Origin: Sulfitobacter sp. M39 | GTDB lineage: Bacteria; Pseudomonadota; Alphaproteobacteria; Rhodobacterales; Rhodobacteraceae | Assembly: GCF_021735935.1 (NCBI RefSeq) | Contig: NZ_WMDZ01000001.1 | Coordinates: 868,001-932,000, forward strand | Direction of reading: 5' to 3' | Length of the DNA stretch: 64,000 nt | Shown here: positions 28,053-36,546 of the stretch, in pieces | Position numbering within the stretch: position 1 is the first letter of the stretch | How the letters are laid out: every line of letters begins with the position of its first letter | Position numbers and translations under genes: made by a program | Notes under the pieces: generated by a model | Databases searched by the model: none | The model's input: the letters and a program-made list of their open reading frames with translations, nothing else | What the model was told of the DNA's origin: nothing

Positions 28053-28078
28053 ATAAGTTAACCAAAGGGTTAACTTAT
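28053..28078. promoter_or_regulatory. 11-bp-arm palindrome overlapping the lysR start codon
   Basis: ATAAGTTAACC (28053-28063), spacer AAAG, GGTTAACTTAT (28068-28078) is a perfect inverted repeat. It covers the Shine-Dalgarno-like AAAGGG and reaches into the ATG (28077) of the LysR gene. It is in the 104-base divergent space to the dioxygenase gene. As DNA it is a likely LysR or autoregulatory operator; as RNA it would fold the start codon into a stem. Confidence 0.75.
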
Positions 28079-28964
28079 GGCTGATCGATCTTTTTTCCAT
28101 GCGCTTGAAACGCTTGAGCTGGTGTGCCGCTTGGGGTCTATGCACAAGGCTGCGGCGCGGTTGAATGTTTCGCCTCCGGCAATCACGCGGGCCATTCGTT
28201 TGTTGGAAAACGACGTCGGTGCCGCCCTCATGGATCGCAGCACAAAACCCGCGCGACCCACCGAAGCGGGCGAAAGGCTGGCGCGCGCCACGCGTAATGG
28301 CTTGGCCTTGATTGAAGACACCATTGCCGACATCCGCGCCGAAAACAGCAGTAACGACAACCACGTGACCTTGGCCTGTACCATCGGCATGGCGACCTAT
28401 TGGCTGATGCCGCGCCTGCCGGATTTCTATGCCAAACACCCGTCGATCACGGTCAATGTTCAGGCTCCGCCGCTTGACCGTCCGGTGCTGTCGCGCGGCA
28501 TCGATATTGCGCTGCGCTATGGCACCGGGGATTTGCACGACGGCGAGACCATCAAACTTTTTGACGAACGGATTTGTCCGGTAGGGCGGCCGGATGTGAT
28601 TGAACGTGCGCTGAAGCAGGGCGGGTTGTCGCACGCGTGGCTGATTGATGTGCGATCAACAACGCAGCACTGGCTGGGGTGGTCGGAATACCTGAGGACG
28701 TCGGGCGAAACGTTCAAGCCGGTGGGAGAGGTGTTCGACAACTACATTCAGGCCGTGCAGGCGACGCTGGATGGGCGCGGGTTAATGCTGGGATGGAAGT
28801 CCATCACATCAGAGCAGGTGAGTGACGGCACATTCGGGTCGTGGCCCGACGGCGACACAGATATCGGGACGGCATATTTTATTTCGTCGTCCGAAACGGG
28901 GGGCAGGAAAGCGGCGGCTCAATCGTTTGTTGAATGGGCCGTTGAGGTGGCGCGGGACCAATAG
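28077..28964 (+). CDS. LysR-family transcriptional regulator
   Basis: A 295-residue LTTR. The winged HTH is FFHALETLELVCRLGSMHKAAARLNVSPPAITRAIRLLENDVGAALMD at residues 5-53. The effector domain includes RPVLSRGIDIALRYGTGDL, the pattern of GcvA/AmpR-type LTTRs. It is divergent from the dioxygenase-aldolase operon, the usual placement for a target-gene regulator, and converges with the caiD-like gene. Effector is likely a metabolite of that operon (gamma-butyrobetaine or carnitine); this is inference. Confidence 0.9.
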   Translation: MADRSFFHALETLELVCRLGSMHKAAARLNVSPPAITRAIRLLENDVGAALMDRSTKPARPTEAGERLARATRNGLALIEDTIADIRAENSSNDNHVTLACTIGMATYWLMPRLPDFYAKHPSITVNVQAPPLDRPVLSRGIDIALRYGTGDLHDGETIKLFDERICPVGRPDVIERALKQGGLSHAWLIDVRSTTQHWLGWSEYLRTSGETFKPVGEVFDNYIQAVQATLDGRGLMLGWKSITSEQVSDGTFGSWPDGDTDIGTAYFISSSETGGRKAAAQSFVEWAVEVARDQ

Positions 28965-29001
28965 CCCCGCGCGGTCCGGTGGAAACCCGGATGCGACGCT
29001 C

Positions 29002-29784
29002 TTAGCGCCCTTTCCAGACCGGATCCCGCTTTTCAGCAAAGGCGCGCGCACCTTCGGCGTTATCCTCGGACCCGTAAAGCACATCGACAGTCTTTAGTTG
29101 GCGTTTGGTGATCCGGTTCATCGCGTCCTGAAAATTGCTATCCTCGGCATCGCGCACGATTTCCTTGATCGCGGCATAGACCAGCGGGGGGCCAGACGCC
29201 AAAAGGCGTGCCATATCCCACGCCTGTGTCATCAGATCATCCGCCGCGTGGACGTGGTTCACAAACCCCCAGCGGTGGGCTTCTTCGGCGTCTAGCCAGC
29301 GTCCTGTGAACAGCATCTCCATCGCGATGTGGTAGGGGATGCGCTTTGGCAATTTGATGGATGCTGCATCGGCCACCGTGCCGGACGTGATTTCGGGCAG
29401 TGCGAAACTTGCATGATCCGCCGCTAGGATAACGTCTGCAGACAGCGCCAGTTCAAGCCCGCCGCCACAGCAAATACCGTTCACCGCAGCGATCACCGGT
29501 TTGTTCATGTCGCGCAATTCTTGCAGGCCGCCAAAGCCGCCTACGCCATAATCACCATCCACCTCGTCGCCATCCGCGGCGGCTTTCAGATCCCAACCGG
29601 GGCAGAAGAATTTCGACCCTTCGCCTGTGATAATCGCAACGCGCAAATCAGGGTCATCGCGAAAGGCGGCAAAGGTATCGCCCAAAATACGGCTGGTTTG
29701 CAGATCAATGGCATTGGCCTTTGGGCGATCCAGAGTGATTTCAAGTACGGCACCTTCGCGGCGCGTTTTAACGGGGCTTGTCAT
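29002..29784 (-). CDS. caiD: Carnitinyl-CoA dehydratase-like enoyl-CoA hydratase (CaiD type)
   Basis: A 260-residue crotonase-family protein. It follows my recollection of E. coli CaiD closely: LEITLDRPKANAID, RDDP-LRVAIITG, GWDLKAAA, KPVIAAVNG, and the C-terminus AFAEKRDPVWKGR. Both catalytic glutamates are kept (GGLELALSAD and ALPEITSG). The reaction would be reversible hydration of crotonobetainyl-CoA to L-carnitinyl-CoA. It overlaps the CoA-ligase gene by four bases. With the ligase and acyl-CoA dehydrogenase it could take crotonobetaine or gamma-butyrobetaine into carnitine. Confidence 0.88.
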   Translation of the reverse strand: MTSPVKTRREGAVLEITLDRPKANAIDLQTSRILGDTFAAFRDDPDLRVAIITGEGSKFFCPGWDLKAAADGDEVDGDYGVGGFGGLQELRDMNKPVIAAVNGICCGGGLELALSADVILAADHASFALPEITSGTVADAASIKLPKRIPYHIAMEMLFTGRWLDAEEAHRWGFVNHVHAADDLMTQAWDMARLLASGPPLVYAAIKEIVRDAEDSNFQDAMNRITKRQLKTVDVLYGSEDNAEGARAFAEKRDPVWKGR

Positions 29785-31799
29785 GTTGTTCCTTTCACCA
29801 AAAGCGTATCGGCGATGATCGCGCGGTCTTTTGTACAGATGAGGGGATTGATTTCGATTTCGGCAATCTCGTCGGCGTGGTCGCTGACGAAGTCTTGCAG
29901 CTTTAGGACCGCGTCAACAATGGCGTCTATGTTCGCTGCCTCGCCACCGCGATAGCCGCTCAGCAGGGGGTTTATTCTTAACTGCCGCAAGGCGTGTCGA
30001 ATGTCAGCGTCCGTGGTTGGCAACAGCAAGGATTGTCCGTCCTCCAGAATTTCCGTCAGGGTGCCGCCCGCGGCCAACGTCAGGACAAACCCGTGAGCGG
30101 GGTCCGCGACGACGCCCAGCAAAAGTTCGGCGACGGTGCCGGTGATCATTTCTTCGACAAGGAAGGTTCCGGCCTGCATCGCCTGCGCCGCCGCGCCGAC
30201 TTGCTCGGCGTCTGTCAGGTTCAGCTTTACCGCGCCGGCTTCGGTTTTATGGGCGACCCCTTCACCCTTCAGGACCACGGGAAAACCGATCTTTTCGGCG
30301 CAAGCGATCACATCTGCAAAGGCGATGCCTGCACGGCTTTTGGGGATATCCAAGCCGTATGCCGCAAGGGCCAGTTTGGCATCGCCTTCGGTGGCCGTGG
30401 TGGTGGTTGCGAAGCTGGGGGCAGGTAGCAGGGGCTGGTGATTTTGGGGTGTCGGCATGCGAACTGCGCTGATCGCTTCACAGGCCGTGCCAAAGTCGCA
30501 CAGCGGCACGATCCCCGCGCCAAGCAGGCGTTTTGCAATCGCTTCGGGCAGGTTTTCCACGATTGACCCAACCACGCCAAAGGGACGGCCCGTTTGACGG
30601 GCTGCGTCTTCTATCGCCTCGATTGCGATCATCCAATCATCGGCGGTGCAGCTGTCTAGGCGCGGGAAATCAAGCACCACGAGCGTCAGGTCGATATCAT
30701 CGCCCGTCATGGCCGCAAACACCGCTGTCATGGCCGCCTTATCGCGCCAGATTTGCGTGTGGTAATCCAAAGGGTTCGCCAGATGGACCAGCGTGCTTAG
30801 GTGCTGCGCAAGTGTATCTGCTTGGCCAGATGTCACGGGCGGGAAGGTCAGGCCATATTGCGCCGCGGTATCCGCCATGACGCTCGCCTCGCCGCCCGAG
30901 CAGCTTAGCGATGCAATTCGGGTTCCGGACAGGCGGCCATGGCAGTGAAACAGCTTTAACGTTTCAAGCAGCGCGGCGGGGGAGCCGACCCGCGCAATGC
31001 CAAGGCGTGCCAGTACCGCATCCGAACCAGCGCTGCTTCCGGCGAGCGAGGCCGTGTGCGAAATGGTCGCCAGTTGCGATTCCTGCGAACGGCCCACTTT
31101 CAACGCCACGATCGGTTTGCCTAGCGCGCGCGAAAGCCGCGCCAGTTCTTCGAAGGCCGCGATGTCGCCAAAGCTTTCGATGTAAAGGCCAAGTGCCGTC
31201 ACGCGGTCGTCGCGGATGACCGTTTGAGCAATGCTGGCGAGCCCTTGTTGGGCCTGATTTCCCGCGGTGATGGTATAGGCAATGGGCAATCCGCGTTGTT
31301 GCATCGTGAGGTTGATCGCGATGTTGGACGACTGCGCCAAGATCGCCACGCCGCGTTCAACGGGCACCAGCCCATGTTGATCCGGCCAAAGCGCCACCTG
31401 ATCCACGGCATTTAGAACCCCGTAGCAATTCGGCCCGAGAATGGGCATTCCCCCTGCTGCGGCCAGCAATTGGTCATTCAAAACGGCGCCGTCGGCGGTT
31501 TCTTTGAACCCGCTGGCAAAACACACGGCACCACCTGCTCCCATCTGGTTCAGCTCGCCCACCAGATCGATGGTTGCGCTGCGGTTTACACCGATGAACG
31601 TCGCATCCGGCGCGTTTGGCAAATCGGCAAGCGTCTTGAAGGCTGGCAACCCGCCAACACTGTCTTTTTTAGGATGCACGGGCCAGATATCACCCTTGAA
31701 CCCGATCTTTTGGTTCTGCTCGATCACGGAGTCGCACCACGCCCCACCGCCGACAACGGCAATGGAGCGGGGGCGCAAGAGACGCTCAAGATCACTCAT
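29781..31799 (-). CDS. NDP-forming acyl-CoA ligase (acetate-CoA ligase family, fused alpha-beta)
   Basis: A 672-residue protein with domains in the order CoA-binding (LLRPRSIAVVGGGAWCDSVIE, residues 1-125), succinyl-CoA-ligase-like (130-420) with the phospho-His motif ISHTASLAGSSAG, and C-terminal ATP-grasp (about 460-670) with FPVVLKGEGVAHKTEAGAV. It activates a carboxylic acid with CoA using NTP to NDP + Pi. In this operon it probably loads carnitine, crotonobetaine or gamma-butyrobetaine, taking the place of the AMP-forming CaiC of enterobacteria. Overlaps caiD by four bases and follows the acyl-CoA dehydrogenase by nine bases. Confidence 0.88.
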   Translation of the reverse strand: MSDLERLLRPRSIAVVGGGAWCDSVIEQNQKIGFKGDIWPVHPKKDSVGGLPAFKTLADLPNAPDATFIGVNRSATIDLVGELNQMGAGGAVCFASGFKETADGAVLNDQLLAAAGGMPILGPNCYGVLNAVDQVALWPDQHGLVPVERGVAILAQSSNIAINLTMQQRGLPIAYTITAGNQAQQGLASIAQTVIRDDRVTALGLYIESFGDIAAFEELARLSRALGKPIVALKVGRSQESQLATISHTASLAGSSAGSDAVLARLGIARVGSPAALLETLKLFHCHGRLSGTRIASLSCSGGEASVMADTAAQYGLTFPPVTSGQADTLAQHLSTLVHLANPLDYHTQIWRDKAAMTAVFAAMTGDDIDLTLVVLDFPRLDSCTADDWMIAIEAIEDAARQTGRPFGVVGSIVENLPEAIAKRLLGAGIVPLCDFGTACEAISAVRMPTPQNHQPLLPAPSFATTTTATEGDAKLALAAYGLDIPKSRAGIAFADVIACAEKIGFPVVLKGEGVAHKTEAGAVKLNLTDAEQVGAAAQAMQAGTFLVEEMITGTVAELLLGVVADPAHGFVLTLAAGGTLTEILEDGQSLLLPTTDADIRHALRQLRINPLLSGYRGGEAANIDAIVDAVLKLQDFVSDHADEIAEIEINPLICTKDRAIIADTLLVKGTT

Positions 31800-31808
31800 G
31801 TCTTGGTC

Positions 31809-32969
31809 CTAGGCGCCAAGGGGGCGCAATAGATCGCGGCTTATGATGTGGCGTTGGATTTCAGATGTCCCGTCCCAGATCCGTTCGACCCGCGCATCGC
31901 GCCAGAACCGTTCAATGGGGAAGTCATCCATCAAGCCCATGCCGCCAAAGATTTGCAGGGTAGCATCCGTCACCCGCGCCAGCATTTCCGACGCGTAGAG
32001 CTTGGCACTTGCGATTTCGCGGTTTGCGGGCAGGCCTTGATCCAGCCGCCACGCCGCCGCCAATGTAAGGTGATCCGCCGCATCTATTTCGGTGATCATG
32101 TCGGCCAGCTGAAAGCTGATGCCCTGATACTTGCCGATCTGCTGACCAAACTGTTTGCGTTCAGCCGCGTAATTCAACGCCATGTCAAAACAACGGCGTG
32201 CTCGCCCTACAGACATCGTGGCGACCGTGATCCGCGTGGCATAAAGCCATTCGTTCATCACCGCAAAGCCACCATCAACCTCGCCAAGAACCTGAGCATC
32301 CGGCAGGCGGCAGTTGTCAAATTCGAGGATCATGTTCTTGTAGCCGCGGTGCGAGACGGATTTGTAGCCGTCGCGGATGGTGAAACCGGGGGTGCCGCGG
32401 TCGACCAGGAAGGTCGTGATGCGTTTTTTGGGGCCGTGCGGCGTGTCGTCTTCGCCGGTTGCCACAAAGACGATCAAGAAATCCGCATGATCCGCGCCAG
32501 AGATGAAATGCTTGGTTCCGTTCAGAACCCAGTCACCGCCATCGCGTTTGGCTGTACATTTCATGCCGCGGACATCGGACCCTGCATCGGGTTCGGTCAT
32601 GGCCAGCGCATCCATCTTTTCGCCGCGAATGGCGGGGGTAAGATAGCGTTCAATCTGATCGTCCTTGCAGGCCATCAAGATATTCTGCGGCCGCCCGAAA
32701 AAATGGTTCAACGCCATAGAGCCGCGGCCCAGTTCGCGTTCAACCAGCGCAAATTCAAGATGCGAGAGGCCAGCCCCGCCAACGCTTTCGGGGAAGTTGC
32801 AGGCATAAAACCCCAGATCCAGCGTCTTTTGCTTGATTGCCTGCGCGACGTCATCGGGGACTTCGCCAGTGCGCTCTACCTCGGCCTCGTGGGGGTAGAT
32901 CTCGTTTTCCACGAAGGACCGCACGGTGGAAACGATCATTTCTTGTTCTTCGGTCAATCCAAAATGCAT
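31809..32969 (-). CDS. Acyl-CoA dehydrogenase (candidate gamma-butyrobetainyl-CoA / crotonobetainyl-CoA oxidoreductase)
   Basis: A 386-residue FAD enzyme. ALAMTEPDAGSDVRGM and FISGADHADFLIVF are FAD/substrate motifs; the C-terminus RIWDGTSEIQR is the catalytic loop region. Where medium-chain enzymes have Glu (YEGTS) this protein has Asp (WDGTS), so the general base is either Asp or elsewhere. In the operon it would interconvert gamma-butyrobetainyl-CoA and crotonobetainyl-CoA, like CaiA. It overlaps the carnitine dehydrogenase gene by one base. Confidence 0.87.
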   Translation of the reverse strand: MHFGLTEEQEMIVSTVRSFVENEIYPHEAEVERTGEVPDDVAQAIKQKTLDLGFYACNFPESVGGAGLSHLEFALVERELGRGSMALNHFFGRPQNILMACKDDQIERYLTPAIRGEKMDALAMTEPDAGSDVRGMKCTAKRDGGDWVLNGTKHFISGADHADFLIVFVATGEDDTPHGPKKRITTFLVDRGTPGFTIRDGYKSVSHRGYKNMILEFDNCRLPDAQVLGEVDGGFAVMNEWLYATRITVATMSVGRARRCFDMALNYAAERKQFGQQIGKYQGISFQLADMITEIDAADHLTLAAAWRLDQGLPANREIASAKLYASEMLARVTDATLQIFGGMGLMDDFPIERFWRDARVERIWDGTSEIQRHIISRDLLRPLGA

Positions 32970-34387
32970 CAGGTCAACTCCGGCTTGGGCAGGGCGGCTT
33001 GGTCCGCGATGATGGATGCGAGCTTGTCGCCGACATGCGCCGCAGGGTCGCAGGATTTGCGGGTTTCCAGACTGACGTGCAGCAGGAACTGGTTGCAGGT
33101 TGCCACCACATCACCAGCGGCGTTTTTCAATTCGTGGAACAGCCGCAGCTTTTTGCCCGCACCCTCAAGAATGGTCGTGACGACGGTAACGTTGTCGCCG
33201 GCATGACATTCATTGCGGAACTTGGTGTGGGTATCGGCGGTAAAGTAGCTGAAGCCCGATTTGATATAGGCGTCATCGGCCCCGATCATGCGCATAAGTG
33301 CATCGGCGGCATCCGACCACAGCTGCCCATAACGGCTTTCGTTCATGTGGCCGTTGTAATCCGTCCAATCGATTGGAATGGCGCGGGCGACACTGATGAT
33401 GGGTTTGGTGAAGTCAGGGTCGGCTTTGCCGTATAGACGGGCGTCATGCGCGTTCAGCAACGCCCCTGCACCCCAGTCACGTCCCTTCAGGGACCGCATC
33501 ATGGACACCAGATTGTCGTCGCGAATGCGTTCAAGCTCGCGGATCGTATGGGCACCGGATTGCGCGTCCGATTGGCTGGCGATCCTCTGTACCAAATCAT
33601 CGGTCAGCTCGGGCACGTCCATCAATTTGGTCCAAGGCCATTGCAGGCAGGGCCCGAACTGTTCGATGAAATGGGCCATCCCGGCCTCGCCGCCCGCCAC
33701 GCGGTAGGTTTCAAACAAGCCCATCTGACCCCAACGCAAGCCAAAGCCGAACCGGATCGCGTCGTCAATTTCTTCGGTCGTGGCGATGCCGTCTTTGATC
33801 AGCCAAAGCGCCTCGCGCCAGACCGCTTCGAGAAAGCGATCGGCCACATGCGCGTCGATTTCTTTTCGTACTTTCAGGGGCTTCATGCCGATCTCAGTAA
33901 GCACCGCCTGCGCGCGTGTGGTCGTGGCATCGTCACCGACCAGTTCGATAAGCGGCAGCAGATAGACCGGGTTGAACGGGTGCGCGACGAAAATCTGGCT
34001 GGGCTGCGTCGCCCCTTGCTGCAGTTCGGACGGTTTGAACCCCGACGTGGAGGACCCGATCAGCGCGTCTTTGCGGCAATGGGACTGAATCTCGGCGAAG
34101 ATTTTGTGCTTCATCTCAAGCCGTTCCGGCGCGCTTTCCTGAATCCAGTCGGCGTCTGCGACGGCTTCGGCCAATGTGGGGACGATTTTTACCTGACCTT
34201 CGGGCGGCAACGCCACGTCGGACAAGGCAGGCAGGGACCGCCGTGCGTTCGCCATGACTTCACTGATTTTGCGTTCGGCTTCGGGATCGGGGTCAAAAAT
34301 GGTGACGTTCCATCCCGACAATGCAAAGCGTGCGACCCAGCCGCCGCCAATAACACCACCGCCGATGATTGCTGCTGTTTTGGTCAT
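32969..34387 (-). CDS. lcdH: L-carnitine 3-dehydrogenase fused to a betainyl-CoA-type thioesterase
   Basis: A 472-residue two-domain protein. Residues 1-315 are a 3-hydroxyacyl-CoA-dehydrogenase-like NAD enzyme: AIIGGGVIGGGWVARFALSGW is the Rossmann start, FVAHPFNPVYLLPLIELV and RFGFGLRWGQMGLF are conserved blocks. Residues about 325-472 are a 4HBT hot-dog thioesterase (IDWTDYNGHMNESRYGQLWSDA). Carnitine dehydrogenase gives 3-dehydrocarnitine; the thioesterase would free glycine betaine from betainyl-CoA made by the next enzyme. This fusion is known from Rhizobiales; in Pseudomonas the activities are separate (CdhA, CdhB). Overlaps the downstream BKACE gene by four bases. Confidence 0.92.
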   Translation of the reverse strand: MTKTAAIIGGGVIGGGWVARFALSGWNVTIFDPDPEAERKISEVMANARRSLPALSDVALPPEGQVKIVPTLAEAVADADWIQESAPERLEMKHKIFAEIQSHCRKDALIGSSTSGFKPSELQQGATQPSQIFVAHPFNPVYLLPLIELVGDDATTTRAQAVLTEIGMKPLKVRKEIDAHVADRFLEAVWREALWLIKDGIATTEEIDDAIRFGFGLRWGQMGLFETYRVAGGEAGMAHFIEQFGPCLQWPWTKLMDVPELTDDLVQRIASQSDAQSGAHTIRELERIRDDNLVSMMRSLKGRDWGAGALLNAHDARLYGKADPDFTKPIISVARAIPIDWTDYNGHMNESRYGQLWSDAADALMRMIGADDAYIKSGFSYFTADTHTKFRNECHAGDNVTVVTTILEGAGKKLRLFHELKNAAGDVVATCNQFLLHVSLETRKSCDPAAHVGDKLASIIADQAALPKPELT

Positions 34388-35292
34388 CGTGGTGCCTGCT
34401 TTGTTAGGTTCAGTTTTTGGCGTACGGCATCAGGGCCCATGACGGTTGCCCCCATGCTTTCGATGATGGTGACGGCACGCGAGACAAGCGCTTCGTTCGT
34501 GGCAAGCTCGCCTTTGCTGAGCCACAGGTTGTCCTCCAGCCCGACACGCACGTTCCCGCCTGCCAGAACCGACGCGGCCACATAGGGCATCTCGTCACGG
34601 CCGATTGAAAAGGCGGACCAGTTCCAGTCGTCAGGCACATTGTTAACCATCGCCATAAAGGTGTTCAGGTCATTAGGCGCGCCCCATGGGATGCCCATGC
34701 ACAGCTGGACCAGCGCTGGCGAAGACAAGACGCCGTCTTTAACCAGTTGTTTTGCATACCAAAGGTGGCCTGTATCAAAGGCTTCGATCTCTGGCTTCAC
34801 GCCAAGCGCTTCCATCCGCGCGCCCATCGTTGTCAGCATGCCGGGTGTGTTGGTCATCACATAGTCGGCTTCGGCAAAGTTCATCGTGCCGCAATCAAGG
34901 GTGCAAATTTCGGGCAGGCAGTCTTCGATATGCGCCAGCCGTTCTTCGGCGCTGACCATATCGGTGGCGTCGTTCAGCGGCAGCGGCGCGGAAGGCGGGC
35001 CAAAGACCATGTCGCCGCCCATGCCTGCGGTCAGGTTCAGGACCACATCGACTTCGGCATCGCGGATGCGTTCTGTCACTTCGCGGTAGAGTTTCGGATC
35101 GCGTGAGGGCACGCCGGTTTCAGGATCGCGCACGTGGCAATGCACAATCGCAGCACCCGCTTTGGCGGCGGCGATGGCCGAATTGGCGATCTGTTCAGGG
35201 CTGCGGGGAACATGGGGCGACCGATCTTGGCTTCCGCCGGATCCGGTAACAGCGCAGGTAATAAAGACATCACGGGTCATGTGCAGGGGCAT
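34384..35292 (-). CDS. cdhC: BKACE-family 3-dehydrocarnitine-cleaving enzyme (dehydrocarnitine:acetyl-CoA trimethylamine transferase)
   Basis: A 302-residue member of the beta-keto acid cleavage enzymes (DUF849). Zinc ligands are in IVHCHVRDPETG and the strand DCGTMNF; VFITCAVTGSGGSQDRSPHVP is the usual N-terminus and RVGLEDNLWLSKGE a C-terminal block. The reaction is 3-dehydrocarnitine + acetyl-CoA to betainyl-CoA + acetoacetate. ATG 35292 is chosen for its AAAGGAG site; the longer frame to 35487 runs into the divergent regulator. First gene of the leftward operon. Confidence 0.9.
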   Translation of the reverse strand: MPLHMTRDVFITCAVTGSGGSQDRSPHVPRSPEQIANSAIAAAKAGAAIVHCHVRDPETGVPSRDPKLYREVTERIRDAEVDVVLNLTAGMGGDMVFGPPSAPLPLNDATDMVSAEERLAHIEDCLPEICTLDCGTMNFAEADYVMTNTPGMLTTMGARMEALGVKPEIEAFDTGHLWYAKQLVKDGVLSSPALVQLCMGIPWGAPNDLNTFMAMVNNVPDDWNWSAFSIGRDEMPYVAASVLAGGNVRVGLEDNLWLSKGELATNEALVSRAVTIIESMGATVMGPDAVRQKLNLTKQAPR

Positions 35293-35365
35293 CGTAGTCT
35301 CCTTTAGGATTTGCCCGCACGGTACATGGATTGTTCGACAAGGGTGTGCAGTGTAAGACATAAAC
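35293..35365. promoter_or_regulatory. Divergent promoter region cdhC / cdhR-like
   Basis: Only 73 bases separate the two start codons. A small palindrome TTGT-TCG-ACAA lies at 35331-35341, a candidate half-operator. Both promoters must be here or inside the genes. Confidence 0.45.
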
Positions 35366-36313
35366 ATGCAGGAAAAGACAAAATCACCGACCGAGACTGT
35401 AAAAATCGATCTTCTGCTCTTCGACGGGTTTTCGAACCATTGTCTGGCCAACACGCTAGAGCCGTTTCGCGCCGCAAACACCATCACCGGCCAGTTGCCC
35501 TATCAATGGCGTTTGCTTTCGCTTGAGGGTGGCCTTGTGCGGTCTTCAAGCGGGATGTTGGTGCAAACCGAAAAGGCCACAGCGACAAAGCCAGCGTGTG
35601 ATTACCTTATGGTGACCGCCAGCTACGGTCACCTTGCATTGTGTCGCGGTCAGGTCCTGTCCGCGCTGCGGGTCCTTTGCGCCAACGCTAAATGTTTGGT
35701 GGGGCTTGATATGGGATCTTGGCTGCTCGCGGCTGCAGGGCTGTTGGACGACAGGCCCGCCACCATCCACGCACATCTTTTTGAAAGCTTTTCTGAGACA
35801 TTTACGCAGGTAGACACCCGGCAAGAGCGGTTTGTGATAGATGGCAACCGGATCACCTGTGGGGGTGCCATGGCGTCCTTTGATCTGGTCCTGACGTTAA
35901 TCGGGGAGCACTGCGGCGAGATCACTCGCCTTGATGTCGCGTCGCTTTTTCTGCACCAAGGCGATCAGCCGTTTGGAGATGCCGACAATATATCCGTGCG
36001 TTCGCAACTGGTTTCCCGGGCGCTTGTCCTTATGGACGAGAATATCGAAGCACCGGTGCCGATCCCCACGATTGCGCGTCGCCTTGGGTGTTCGTTGAAA
36101 AGCCTGCAAAGACGGTTCGCACGCAGTTTGAATGCGACGCCGGCCCAAGTCTATCGCCACAGACGCCTGATCGCCGCCAAAAGCTTGGCCGAAAGCACCG
36201 ATCTGTCCATCGCAGAGATCGCCGCCCGGTGCGGGTATGAGAACGCAAGTTCTATGACGCGCGCATTCAAGAGCCAGTTCGGCGCGACGCCAATGGACAC
36301 GCGAACAGATTGA
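35366..36313 (+). CDS. cdhR: GlxA/AraC-family transcriptional regulator (CdhR-like)
   Basis: A 315-residue regulator: an N-terminal DJ-1/PfpI-like (GATase1) domain (KIDLLLFDGFSNHCLANTLEPFRAAN) and a C-terminal AraC double HTH (residues ~215-310: TIARRLGCSLKSLQRRFARS and SIAEIAARCGYENASSMTRAFKSQFG). CdhR and GbdR of Pseudomonas have this architecture and activate carnitine and betaine catabolism. It is divergent from the carnitine operon, which supports that role. The ribosome site is weak. Confidence 0.87.
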   Translation: MQEKTKSPTETVKIDLLLFDGFSNHCLANTLEPFRAANTITGQLPYQWRLLSLEGGLVRSSSGMLVQTEKATATKPACDYLMVTASYGHLALCRGQVLSALRVLCANAKCLVGLDMGSWLLAAAGLLDDRPATIHAHLFESFSETFTQVDTRQERFVIDGNRITCGGAMASFDLVLTLIGEHCGEITRLDVASLFLHQGDQPFGDADNISVRSQLVSRALVLMDENIEAPVPIPTIARRLGCSLKSLQRRFARSLNATPAQVYRHRRLIAAKSLAESTDLSIAEIAARCGYENASSMTRAFKSQFGATPMDTRTD

Positions 36314-36495
36314 TCGGCATTTTTTGCCCTTCTTTCAGATGGGCGTGAAGCCCAGCCAACCGCTGGTGCCGCGATAAAGCGATGCCGAAGGGGTGTGCGG
36401 GGCGGTAATCCGTTCTGCCGCGTCCATTGGCTGTCCTTGTACCGCGGAGGTGCTCGCCATTTGGTGCCGCCGAAAATATTGCCTTGAAATCGGGG

Positions 36496-36537
36496 CCGTA
36501 TTCCGCAATTATCCAAGTGTATAATTACGGAATACGG
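36496..36537. promoter_or_regulatory. 17-bp-arm palindromic operator upstream of the TetR gene
   Basis: CCGTATTCCGCAATTAT (36496-36512), eight-base spacer, ATAATTACGGAATACGG (36521-36537): arms match at 16 of 17 positions. A TATAAT box lies at 36520-36525 inside it. It ends ten bases before the TTG start of the TetR gene, so binding would block the promoter. This is a textbook position for TetR-family autorepression. Confidence 0.8.
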
Positions 36538-36546
36538 AAGCGCCCT

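Noticed and set aside
36335..36427. 30-codon minus-strand ORF between the AraC-type and TetR genes, preceded by AAGGACA
   Set aside because: Too short, no family recognised; could be a remnant C-terminus but nothing supports it beyond a plausible ribosome site.
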